21,458 nt of DNA. Source: Actinomycetota bacterium (GTDB taxonomy: Bacteria; Actinomycetota; Actinomycetes; Nanopelagicales; Nanopelagicaceae). The position numbers and the translations under genes are program-made. Below the pieces are notes generated by a model. That model worked only from the letters and a program-made list of their open reading frames with translations. It made no database searches and was not told the origin of the DNA. Positions 15,157 through 21,458 of this stretch are shown one piece after another (position 1 is the stretch's first letter; each line of letters begins with the position of its first letter). The stretch is taken from positions 1 through 21,458 of the forward strand of contig WLHY01000004.1 in NCBI GenBank assembly GCA_009702465.1, written 5' to 3'.

Positions 15157-15795
15157 ATGGCTGAATTAATCTATTACTGCGGAACTATGGATAGTGGCAA
15201 ATCAACCTTGGCGCTTCAAACCGTTCATAACCATCGTTCAAGAGGACGTGACGGGGTCATATTCACCAGCAAAGATCGCGCTGGAAAGGGAATTATCTCT
15301 TCAAGATTGGGTTTGCAAACCGAAGCATTAGAGGTTGATGTTGATTTAGATTTACATAAATTGCTAGTAGAACGTTTATCAATTGGCGGCAAGATTAATT
15401 TTGTTATCTGTGATGAAGCCCAATTCTACCAACCAGAACAAATAGAGCAATTAGCAAGGATTGTTGATGGACTTGGAATCGATGTCTACGCCTTTGGTAT
15501 CTTGGCTGATTTTCGTACCAAACTTTTTCCTGGAAGTGCTCGCTTAGTTGAATTAGCAGATCGAGTTCAAACCCTTCAAGTAGAGGCGCTTTGCTGGTGT
15601 GGAGCAAGAGCAACACACAATGCTCGTACCATAAATGGAAAGATGGTCACCGAGGGTGAACAGGTTGTCGTTGGCGATGTCTCTTCACAGGCTGATATTT
15701 CCTACGAAGTTCTTTGTAGAAGGCACCATATGCGAAATGTCACCTCCAGAGTATCCAACCCCGCTACCGAACAATCACTACCATTTAACAATTAG
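15157..15795 (+). CDS. tdk: Thymidine kinase (type II)
   Basis: Tdk phosphorylates thymidine (and deoxyuridine) with ATP, feeding dTMP to DNA synthesis by salvage. The 212-residue protein starts MAELIYYCGTMDSGKST, with the P-loop at residues 9-17. The Walker B/catalytic segment VICDEAQF has Asp86 and Glu87. The ADFRTKLFPGS lasso region (about 117-127) follows, then a zinc site with CWCGARA (Cys146, Cys148) and CRRHH (Cys187, His190). This is the type II, TK1-like tetrameric enzyme. It starts four bases after the apt stop with AGAGAG just inside apt as ribosome binding site, so the two are co-transcribed. Thymidine salvage is not universal in Actinobacteria; Mycobacterium lacks tdk. Confidence 0.96.
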   Translation: MAELIYYCGTMDSGKSTLALQTVHNHRSRGRDGVIFTSKDRAGKGIISSRLGLQTEALEVDVDLDLHKLLVERLSIGGKINFVICDEAQFYQPEQIEQLARIVDGLGIDVYAFGILADFRTKLFPGSARLVELADRVQTLQVEALCWCGARATHNARTINGKMVTEGEQVVVGDVSSQADISYEVLCRRHHMRNVTSRVSNPATEQSLPFNN

Positions 15796-15827
15796 TGTCA
15801 AACCAGCATTCGACAATCGATAAAAGA

Positions 15828-15833
15828 TAGATT
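15828..15833 (+). promoter_or_regulatory. Possible -10 box of the alcohol dehydrogenase gene
   Basis: TAGATT lies 29 bases before the ATG in the 67-base gap after tdk. A TTCGAC (15809-15814) stands 13 bases upstream, too close for a good -35. The evidence is weak; read-through from tdk is also possible. Confidence 0.25.
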
Positions 15834-15862
15834 GTGAAGCCAAGTAGAGAGATGAGCTCAAA

Positions 15863-16903
15863 ATGAAGGTTAAAGGTTACGCAGTTCAATCAGCCAAAGC
15901 TAAATTACAGCCATTTGAATTCAATCGTCGAGAACTACTGCCAAATGATGTTGCACTAGATATTCTCTTCGCAGGAATCTGTCACTCAGATATTCATCAA
16001 GCTCGCGAAGAGTGGGGTGCGGCAATATTTCCCATGGTTCCCGGACATGAAATTGTTGGTCGCGTAACTGCCATTGGCAGCAATGTTTCAAAATTTAAAG
16101 TTGGAGAGCTCATAGGTGTCGGGGTATTTGTTGATTCTTGTCGAAAATGCTCCAGTTGCACGGCGGGATTAGAACAATATTGCGTTGAAGGTATGACTGG
16201 AACTTACAACACCTTAGAACGAGATGGTGAAACCGTTGCTATGGGTGGGTACAGTGATAAATTTGTTATCAACCAAGATTATGCGGTACATGTTCCAGAA
16301 AATTTAGATCTGCCTGGAGTTGCGCCTCTTATGTGCGCCGGAATTACTCTCTACTCCCCACTAAAAAATTGGAGAGCTGCACCTGGGAAAAAGGTAGGAA
16401 TTATTGGCTTGGGTGGATTGGGACATATGGGTGTGAAATTTGCGGTGGCAATGGGAGCGGATACAACTGTTTTCTCACACTCTCCAGAAAAAGAGGCGGA
16501 TGCCAAGAGAATGGGTGCTCATCACTTTGTCAGTACAAAGGAGATTAAAAATCTACAAGCTCTAGAGAAAAAGTTTGATCTATTGCTAAACACCGTATCT
16601 GCTGATCTTGATCTCGAGCCGTATCTACAGATGTTGAAATTAGATGGCACATTGGTTGTGATCGGCCTTCCTGGAAAACCTTACTCAATCAATGCTGGAA
16701 CTTTGCTTGGCCAACGCAGAGCCTTGGCTGGATCAATGATTGGTGGCATTGCTCAACTACAAGAGATGTTAAATTTTTGTGGTGAGAAAAACATAACCTC
16801 TGATGTAGAGGTAATTGAAGCTACCTATATCAATCAAGCCTACGATCGGACTGTAGCTAGCGATGTGAAGTACCGGTTTGTGATTGATGCGAAAAGTTTT
16901 TAA
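15863..16903 (+). CDS. Zinc-dependent NAD(P) alcohol dehydrogenase (YahK / cinnamyl-alcohol type)
   Basis: This medium-chain dehydrogenase of 346 residues oxidises alcohols or reduces aldehydes with NAD(P). The catalytic zinc site is visible as GICHSDIHQAREEWG (Cys and the following Asp-His) and PGHEIVGRV near residues 65-75. The structural zinc site has four cysteines in CRKCSSC plus QYC (about 98-112). The cofactor-binding turn is GLGGLGHMGVKFA near residue 185. The pattern CHSDIHQAREEWG with GTYNTLERDGETVAMGGYS matches the YahK / cinnamyl-alcohol dehydrogenase-like branch, usually NADPH-dependent aldehyde reductases. GAG lies seven bases before the ATG as a modest ribosome binding site. 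It follows tdk by 67 bases and ends nine bases before the convergent DUF554 gene. Its real substrate is unknown. Confidence 0.94.
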   Translation: MKVKGYAVQSAKAKLQPFEFNRRELLPNDVALDILFAGICHSDIHQAREEWGAAIFPMVPGHEIVGRVTAIGSNVSKFKVGELIGVGVFVDSCRKCSSCTAGLEQYCVEGMTGTYNTLERDGETVAMGGYSDKFVINQDYAVHVPENLDLPGVAPLMCAGITLYSPLKNWRAAPGKKVGIIGLGGLGHMGVKFAVAMGADTTVFSHSPEKEADAKRMGAHHFVSTKEIKNLQALEKKFDLLLNTVSADLDLEPYLQMLKLDGTLVVIGLPGKPYSINAGTLLGQRRALAGSMIGGIAQLQEMLNFCGEKNITSDVEVIEATYINQAYDRTVASDVKYRFVIDAKSF

Positions 16904-16912
16904 ACCAAAGAT

Positions 16913-17647
16913 TTAGACAAAGCTGTGGGCAATAAAGGCAAGGATTGGCGCTATCGCAATAGCCGGCAACAAATTGCCCACTGCAATCTGTTTTAACTTT
17001 AATAAACGCAGAGCAATTCCAAGTAACAAAATCCCACCTACTGCTGTCATCGCTAATACCTGATAATCAGCCAAAATGGCGCCTAAGAATAAACCTACGC
17101 CAGTCCATGCAAATTGATAGATACCAACGGGCAGCGCCGAAACCGCTACTCCCCATCCAAGAGTGGCGGCAAAAGCCATTGCTGCGAAAAAATCTAGCGT
17201 ACTTTTCAAAACCAATTGATCCAAACCGGTTTGCATACCATCACTAATGCTGCCAAGAATTGCCAGTGGACCTATTGCAAATATCAATGATGCGGAGACA
17301 AAACCTTCGACAAAATTAGACTCCCCCTTACCGGAAAATTTACTTTGCAATGAATTACCGAAACTTTCTAAACGATCTTCGATCCTGAGCAAGGACCCAA
17401 TTAGTGCTCCCAGCAGTAATGAGAAAATCAAAACCAACATTGTTGCGCCAGTTGGTAAAGCATTAACAAGATCATCACTCCAGTACGCCGCAATGGCATC
17501 AGCTGCCGAGATCACAGTTACACAACCTAAAACTTGGGTTATTAACTCTTTCAGATCCTCTTTGAACTTACTTCCTAGGGCCACCCCTATCGCACCACCT
17601 GCCACAATCGCAACAATGTTTAGAACCGTACCGAAGCCAACAAACAT
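16913..17647 (-). CDS. DUF554 family membrane protein (YdfK/YqgA-like)
   Basis: This integral membrane protein of 244 residues has about seven hydrophobic segments. The ATG at 17647 is chosen because it gives the family start MFVGFGTVLNIVAIVAGG and overlaps the uppP stop by one base (TGATG); a longer version would lie inside uppP. Family features are GGAIGVALGSKFKEDL near residues 17-32, the helix with ATMLVLIFSLLLGALIGSLL, the loop FVEGFVSASLIFAIGPLAILGS, and DGMQTGLDQLVLKSTLDFFAAMAF. The function of DUF554 is unproven; it is often annotated as a possible transporter. The coupling to uppP suggests co-expression with cell-envelope lipid recycling, but that is only context. Confidence 0.9.
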   Translation of the reverse strand: MFVGFGTVLNIVAIVAGGAIGVALGSKFKEDLKELITQVLGCVTVISAADAIAAYWSDDLVNALPTGATMLVLIFSLLLGALIGSLLRIEDRLESFGNSLQSKFSGKGESNFVEGFVSASLIFAIGPLAILGSISDGMQTGLDQLVLKSTLDFFAAMAFAATLGWGVAVSALPVGIYQFAWTGVGLFLGAILADYQVLAMTAVGGILLLGIALRLLKLKQIAVGNLLPAIAIAPILAFIAHSFV

Positions 17648-18510
17648 CAATAAAACCTGATAAAAGAAAGCACTCCGGCAACCAGGCAATAAATTGCAAA
17701 TGGGTAAAGGGTCTTGGTTTTAAACCACCGTACCAAAAACTTAACACTGAAATATGTTGCAATAAATGAGACCACACACCCAACAAGAATCTCTCCTAAA
17801 ATAGTATTGGTTTCAGATGTGAACAGCTCTGGTAACTTCACAATTGATGCACCGACGATGACAGGAAGCGCCATCAAGAAGGCAAAATCAGAGGCAACAG
17901 AGTGATTTAATTTTCGAAGTAAACCAGCACTCATTGTTATACCAAATCTGCTGATGCCAGCAAACAGGGCTAGTGATTGACCAAAACCGATCATAACCGC
18001 GGTTTTCGCGTTAATTCGATGATCGATCTCCGCATCGGAATCTGAAAACTCATGGGGAATATCGCGACGAGATAATCTTTCAGCAGCAATCAAAATTAGA
18101 CCATTGATCGCAAGGAATGCAGCAGAAAATTTTGGCTTACCGAAGATACTTTGGAAGTAATCATCAAATAGCAATCCTAAAACTCCTACTGGAATAGTCG
18201 CGATCACGATGTAACCTAGAACTCGGAATTGAGTAGTTTGAAAATCACGCTTAATGATTGATCTAGTAGCTCCGACAAGAAGATTGCTCCAGCGTTTTCG
18301 AAAAACAATAAACAAGGCGATAGCGCTAGCAAAGTGCATGGCTATTGTGATTAGCAGATACGCTTGATTCTCCTCATTCATAAACTTCGCGAAGCCACCA
18401 CCCAGCCAGGCTGGAATCAAAATTGCGTGACCTAGACTAGAAATGGGAAATAGTTCAGTAGCTCCTTGTATCAATCCAATAATGATTGATTGGCCGTAGG
18501 TGAACTCCAT
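17647..18510 (-). CDS. uppP: Undecaprenyl-diphosphatase UppP (BacA family)
   Basis: UppP removes a phosphate from undecaprenyl pyrophosphate so that the carrier lipid can be reused for peptidoglycan synthesis; it also confers bacitracin tolerance. The 287-residue protein is polytopic. The first signature is QGATELFPISSLGH (residues 15-28), with the Q/ExxxE glutamate at 19 and the Ser24-Ser25 pair. The second signature is AGISRFGITMSAGLLRK (184-200), with Arg188. Both differ from the common QGLTEFLPVSSSGH and PGTSRSG forms: LGH replaces SGH or SAH, and Ala replaces Pro before GISR. This matches a subfamily I associate with other Actinobacteria. In Mycobacterium uppP follows the DUF3090-histidine phosphatase genes; here they are separated by about 5.5 kb. 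It is translationally coupled to DUF554. Confidence 0.93.
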   Translation of the reverse strand: MEFTYGQSIIIGLIQGATELFPISSLGHAILIPAWLGGGFAKFMNEENQAYLLITIAMHFASAIALFIVFRKRWSNLLVGATRSIIKRDFQTTQFRVLGYIVIATIPVGVLGLLFDDYFQSIFGKPKFSAAFLAINGLILIAAERLSRRDIPHEFSDSDAEIDHRINAKTAVMIGFGQSLALFAGISRFGITMSAGLLRKLNHSVASDFAFLMALPVIVGASIVKLPELFTSETNTILGEILVGCVVSFIATYFSVKFLVRWFKTKTLYPFAIYCLVAGVLSFIRFY

Positions 18511-18516
18511 TTATTA

Positions 18517-18522
18517 ACACTG
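18517..18522 (-). promoter_or_regulatory. Weak leaderless -10 candidate of uppP
   Basis: On the minus strand CAGTGT is followed by TAATAA and then the uppP ATG. It keeps the A and the final T of TANNNT at the same six-base spacing as the other boxes but lacks the first T. No good Shine-Dalgarno site is seen. Confidence 0.25.
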
Positions 18523-18555
18523 CCCATCATGATGAGTTACAAAAGTAAACAGGGG

Positions 18556-18561
18556 TATAGT
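18556..18561 (+). promoter_or_regulatory. Putative leaderless -10 box of the YczE-like gene
   Basis: TATAGT is followed by TTAACA and then GTG at 18568. The hexamer is close to TATAAT, the gap is six bases, and the position decides in favour of the GTG start. An AGGGG 12 bases before the GTG is too far to be a good ribosome binding site. Confidence 0.5.
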
Positions 18562-18567
18562 TTAACA

Positions 18568-19257
18568 GTGCGAATTACCTTTTCCCCGCTCTTAAACTTA
18601 GTAAAACCTCATAAAACCATTCCAAAAACCCATTGGCGCGCAGATAATGAATGGGATCTGGGTGTATCCAAGGATGATCTGTATCGATTTTTAATTTTGA
18701 TTACTGGATTAACGGTATTCGGCCTTGGTGAGTCCATGCTTGTCTCATCAACTCTTGGCAACTCCCCCTGGGTAGTCTTAGCTGAGGGCGTTTCCAATTA
18801 CTCGCCATTTAATATTGGTGAAGCAACATTTTTGATCAGTTTAATTGTTCTATTGCTGTGGATACCTTTGAAACAAAAACCAGGCTTCGGCACCTTAATG
18901 AATATCCTAGTAATTGCCGCAGCGATTGAACTGGGCTTGTATCTCTTTCCCTCCACCAATGAGATCTCTTTTCAAATCCTTTATCTGATCATTGGAACTG
19001 CACTTGTCGGGGCAGGTTCAGCCTTGTACCTAACCTGTGGTTTGGGCGCAGGTCCACGGGATGGCTTAATGACCGGCCTTCATGATCGAACCGGTGTGCG
19101 GGTAGGTCGCGTTCGGTTGGGCATTGAAGTATCAGCCTTAAGTATTGGAGCGATAATGGGTGGAACCTTAGGTTTGGGAACCGCCTTCTACGCCTTGTTT
19201 ATCGGTCAATCTGTCGCGATCTTTCTAGGTGTCGTGGCCCGCCATACCTCTCAGTAA
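18568..19257 (+). CDS. YczE/YyaS/YitT-type membrane protein
   Basis: This membrane protein of 229 residues has about five hydrophobic segments. The most telling part is GLGAGPRDGLMTGLHDRTGVRVGRVR (about residues 155-180), written here in two overlapping signatures: GLGAGPRDG and GVRVGRVR. These are shared by the YczE group (often annotated as YitT family). The first membrane segment contains ITGLTVFGLGESMLV and is preceded by a polar extension of about 45 residues, longer than usual. The start is uncertain: ATGs at 18529 and 18532 also exist without ribosome binding sites, while the GTG at 18568 has a TATAGT box six bases upstream. Function is unknown in this context. It is divergent from uppP and 91 bases before the purine permease. 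Confidence 0.82.
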   Translation: MRITFSPLLNLVKPHKTIPKTHWRADNEWDLGVSKDDLYRFLILITGLTVFGLGESMLVSSTLGNSPWVVLAEGVSNYSPFNIGEATFLISLIVLLLWIPLKQKPGFGTLMNILVIAAAIELGLYLFPSTNEISFQILYLIIGTALVGAGSALYLTCGLGAGPRDGLMTGLHDRTGVRVGRVRLGIEVSALSIGAIMGGTLGLGTAFYALFIGQSVAIFLGVVARHTSQ

Positions 19258-19285
19258 CCCTTAAGTTAGAGCCACTCCCCTCAGT

Positions 19286-19326
19286 TTGTTGGACTGCATT
19301 CAACAACATGTCGAAAACACCATGTT
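19286..19326. repeat. Two short inverted repeats in the leader of the NCS2 permease gene
   Basis: TTGTTG (19286-19291) pairs with CAACAA (19301-19306) across nine bases. Overlapping it, AACATG (19305-19310) pairs with CATGTT (19321-19326) across ten bases. Both arms match perfectly, but only over six base pairs. There is no T-run, so they are not terminators. They could form alternative RNA hairpins or be operator half-sites upstream of the permease. Confidence 0.35.
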
Positions 19327-19334
19327 AAAAAAAC

Positions 19335-19341
19335 AGAAGGG
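19335..19341 (+). promoter_or_regulatory. Shine-Dalgarno site deciding the NCS2 permease start
   Basis: AGAAGGG lies seven bases before the ATG at 19349. It favours this start over an ATG at 19322 and a TTG at 19286. Confidence 0.65.
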
Positions 19342-19348
19342 TAAAACC

Positions 19349-20779
19349 ATGCTTGATAGCTTCTTTAAAATCAGTCAACGTGGCTCAACCGTAGCTCGTG
19401 AAGTCCGTGGCGGAGTTGTCACATTTTTCACAATGGCCTACATAGTTGCGCTAAATCCACTAATCATCGGTCTAGCAAAAGATGCCGATGGTAAATATAT
19501 TGGCGGCGGAGATGCCCCAAATCTTGCACTAGTTGCAGCAGCAACCGCGCTTATCGCGGGAGTAATGACCATCCTCATGGGAGTTGTTGCTAACTTCCCA
19601 CTTGCAATCGCAACTGGCCTTGGTTTAAACACCTTCGTTGCCGTTGGTATTGCATCAAAGATGAGCTGGGCAGATGCCATGGGCCTTGTAGTCCTTGAAG
19701 GAATAATTATTTTAATTCTAGTTCTCACTGGATTTAGAGTTGCCGTATTCCGAGCAGTTCCTACCCAATTAAAGATCGCTATCTCAGTTGGTATTGGTTT
19801 ATTTATTGCATTAATCGGTTTAGTTGATGCGGGCTTTGTTCGCCGAACAGGCACAGGTCCTGTACCTGTTACTTTAGGCGATAACGGAAACCTTATTGGT
19901 TGGCCGGTCGTAGTCTTCGCCTTTGGCCTCTTTTTAATGATTGGTCTTACTGTTAAGAAAATTAAGGGTGCGCTTTTAATCGGTATAACAGTCACAACCA
20001 TTGTTGCAATCGCTGTTGAATCAGCCTTTAAAATCGGACCATTTGTTGGTCCAGATGGCGTTAATCCAAAGGGATGGAATCTAAATGTTCCTGCGCTGCC
20101 AGAAGCAATAGTTGATACACCCAACTTCAGTATTCTTGGTGATTTCAACTTACTAGGTGGTTTTGATCGAATTACCTTAGTTGCTGCCAGCTTGCTAGTT
20201 TTCACATTACTGCTAGCTGACTTCTTTGACACAATGGGAACCATGACTGCAATTGGTCAACAAGCTGGATTAGTAGATCGCAATGGCAATATTGAGGGCG
20301 CTAATCGAATTCTTCTTATCGATTCATTAGCGGCAACAGCTGGAGGCGCTGGTTCTGTCTCATCCAATACCTCTTACATTGAATCTGCTTCAGGTGTTGG
20401 TGAAGGCGCGAAGACTGGTTTAGCCTCTGTCGTTACCGGCTTACTGTTCTTGTTAACAACCTTCTTGGCACCATTAGTTGCCATCATCCCTTACGAAGCT
20501 GCTGTACCAGCATTAATCATCGTAGGTTTCATGATGATGACGCAGATTAAGGGTATTGATTGGGATGATCTTGGTATCGCTATCCCAGCATTCCTAACAA
20601 TTATCCTGATGCCATTCACATACAACATCTCTGTTGGTATCGGAGCTGGCTTTGTTACCTATGTGGTTATCAGAGTCATTCAAGGCCGTCGTCGTGAAAT
20701 TCATCCATTGATGTATGTTGTCGCTGGATTATTCATGATCTACTTCCTGCAATCCCCAATTAATATCTGGACTGCATAA
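19349..20779 (+). CDS. NCS2 family nucleobase permease (guanine/hypoxanthine/adenine, AzgA-like)
   Basis: This is a proton-linked purine base importer of the inner membrane. From the ATG at 19349 it has 476 residues and about 12-14 hydrophobic segments. Family features are the start SFFKISQRGSTVAREVRGG and FFTMAYIVALNP in the first helix, ATGLGLNTFVAVGIA near residue 90, the central DFFDTMGTMTAIGQQAGLVD, SSNTSYIESASGVGEGAKTG around 345-365, and the C-terminal WDDLGIAIPAFLTIILMPF. This is the AzgA/PbuG/GhxP branch (COG2252) for guanine, hypoxanthine or adenine, not the xanthine/uracil branch. With apt in the same window it provides a route from external adenine to AMP. It follows the YczE-like gene by 91 bases and ends at a strong terminator. 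No purine riboswitch is seen. Confidence 0.94.
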   Translation: MLDSFFKISQRGSTVAREVRGGVVTFFTMAYIVALNPLIIGLAKDADGKYIGGGDAPNLALVAAATALIAGVMTILMGVVANFPLAIATGLGLNTFVAVGIASKMSWADAMGLVVLEGIIILILVLTGFRVAVFRAVPTQLKIAISVGIGLFIALIGLVDAGFVRRTGTGPVPVTLGDNGNLIGWPVVVFAFGLFLMIGLTVKKIKGALLIGITVTTIVAIAVESAFKIGPFVGPDGVNPKGWNLNVPALPEAIVDTPNFSILGDFNLLGGFDRITLVAASLLVFTLLLADFFDTMGTMTAIGQQAGLVDRNGNIEGANRILLIDSLAATAGGAGSVSSNTSYIESASGVGEGAKTGLASVVTGLLFLLTTFLAPLVAIIPYEAAVPALIIVGFMMMTQIKGIDWDDLGIAIPAFLTIILMPFTYNISVGIGAGFVTYVVIRVIQGRRREIHPLMYVVAGLFMIYFLQSPINIWTA

Positions 20780-20794
20780 AAAGATAATCGAAAG

Positions 20795-20827
20795 TAGTGG
20801 GCAACTGAGGTTGCCCACTATTTTTTT
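20795..20827 (+). terminator. Intrinsic terminator after the NCS2 permease
   Basis: TAGTGGGCAAC (20795-20805) pairs perfectly with GTTGCCCACTA (20810-20820) around the four-base loop TGAG, followed directly by seven T (20821-20827). This is an 11-bp GC-rich stem with a U-tract, the clearest terminator in the window. The last T's overlap the stop codon of the convergent ung gene, so the same hairpin may slow ung transcription from the other side, where the T-runs are weaker. Confidence 0.93.
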
Positions 20828-21458
20828 ACCAATTTATCGGTTGATCTGCCTGTTTCATAAGAATCTGATTCACCTTTGAAAATGGTTTTGAACCGAAAAA
20901 GCCACGATAGGCAGATAATGGACTTGGGTGAGCTGAAGTAATTAACTTGTTAGCCTCAAAGAAATAATTTACCTCTTGAGCATCATTTCCCCACAAAACA
21001 CCAATCGCTCCATTATCAGCCACACATTTAATAATTCGTTCGGTTATCTCACTCCACCCCCTTTTTCGGTGTGACTCCTTGCCATCTGCACCAATAGTCA
21101 AGCTACGATTTAAAAGCATCACACCCTGATTAGCCCAATCTGTTAGATCTCCCGAGATGCGTCTGATATTTAAATCTGAAAGCAACTCTTGATAGATATT
21201 TTTTAGTGAGGCTGGAAGTTTCGTTACTTCATTGGGAACTGAAAAAGCTAGGCCAGTTGCATGAACTGAATTTGGATACGGATCCTGTCCTAGAATTAAT
21301 ACCTTTACTTGTTCTGGTGGCTTGCATAACGCAGCAAATACTTTCTCCAAAGATGGTTGATACCTAGGGCCAATCGCTTGCGAAATTAGATCTATCTCCC
21401 CCTTATCAAGATGGCGCTGCCAGAAGGTTGGTATCTGCGCCCAAAGATTAGAGCGCTC
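20826..21458 (-). CDS. ung: Uracil-DNA glycosylase, family 1 (5' end outside window)
   Basis: Ung removes uracil from DNA, opening base-excision repair. The frame remains open to the right edge, giving about 210 residues; the true start is probably just outside, since the family has 220-230. An apparent TTG start at 21350 is not the real one, because the upstream residues (QAIGPRYQPSLEKVFAAL) continue the family pattern. Signatures are the water-activating loop GQDPYPNSVHATGLAFSV, LLNRSLTIG in the uracil pocket, VLWGNDAQ, and the minor-groove loop HPSPLSAYRGFFG. Pro replaces the usual His in GQDPYH, a variant I associate with actinobacterial family 1 enzymes. It converges on the NCS2 permease gene; the terminator hairpin separates them. 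Confidence 0.95.
   Translation of the reverse strand, partial: ERSNLWAQIPTFWQRHLDKGEIDLISQAIGPRYQPSLEKVFAALCKPPEQVKVLILGQDPYPNSVHATGLAFSVPNEVTKLPASLKNIYQELLSDLNIRRISGDLTDWANQGVMLLNRSLTIGADGKESHRKRGWSEITERIIKCVADNGAIGVLWGNDAQEVNYFFEANKLITSAHPSPLSAYRGFFGSKPFSKVNQILMKQADQPINW

Noticed and set aside
17568..17786. Small open frame on the minus strand across the uppP/DUF554 junction
   Set aside because: It overlaps two conserved genes in another frame and has no family similarity.
19258..19348. Purine riboswitch in front of the purine permease
   Set aside because: The conserved junction and loop sequences of the purine riboswitch are absent; only short inverted repeats are present, reported separately.
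19438..20244. Open frame of 268 codons on the minus strand inside the NCS2 permease gene
   Set aside because: It is exactly antisense to a well-supported membrane transporter, is rich in Pro, Thr, Lys and Ser as expected from mirrored hydrophobic codons, and shows no family motif.
1..21458. CRISPR arrays, insertion sequences, phage genes, attachment sites, origin of replication
   Set aside because: I looked for direct repeats with spacers, transposase or integrase motifs and clusters of DnaA-like boxes and saw none; base composition looks even along the window.

Overview
The window looks like an A+T-rich, streamlined actinobacterial chromosome, most like the freshwater acI group (Candidatus Planktophila / Nanopelagicus); the genus is inference. 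Actinobacterial markers seen directly are the mycothiol ligase MshC, the PafB/PafC pair of WYL regulators, the DUF3090 and SCO1664-family proteins, and TatA/TatC next to pafBC. Genes are packed with 1- to 8-base overlaps or gaps of a few bases. There is no gene-free stretch over 300 bases, no insertion sequence, no CRISPR array and no sign of recent transfer.

Layout. Bases 1-3315 (minus strand): pafB-pafC-tatA-tatC and a diacylglycerol-kinase-like gene that runs off the left edge. Bases 3383-3901 (plus): an FKBP lipoprotein, tail to tail with trmI. Bases 3907-8913 (minus): the overlapping unit metH-HAD phosphatase-trmI. Bases 8966-12110 (minus): the overlapping unit histidine phosphatase-DUF3090-SCO1664-like-mshC. 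Bases 12160-14418: an aldo/keto reductase (plus) ending exactly against an M20 metallopeptidase (minus). Bases 14500-16903 (plus): tRNA-Leu(GAG), apt, tdk and a zinc alcohol dehydrogenase. Bases 16913-18510 (minus): uppP and a DUF554 membrane protein. Bases 18568-20779 (plus): a YczE-like membrane protein and an NCS2 purine permease, closed by a strong intrinsic terminator. From 20826 (minus): ung, cut by the right edge.

Functional themes. The metH and trmI genes serve methyl transfer, and MetH is the cobalamin-dependent type. MshC makes the mycothiol precursor. PafBC is known in mycobacteria as a DNA-damage-response activator, and Ung repairs uracil in DNA. Apt, Tdk and the NCS2 permease serve purine and thymidine salvage. 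UppP recycles undecaprenyl pyrophosphate for the cell wall, and Tat exports folded proteins.

The two points most worth following are these. First, the order tatC-tatA-pafC-pafB...trmI...metH...mshC...DUF3090-phosphatase...uppP is that of Mycobacterium, but the Pup-proteasome genes normally found between pafB and trmI are absent. Second, many transcription-unit starts carry a TANNNT hexamer ending 6-7 bases before the start codon, which is the layout of leaderless mRNAs. The best candidate for an undescribed system is the overlapping histidine phosphatase / DUF3090 / kinase-like SCO1664 cluster that leads into mshC.
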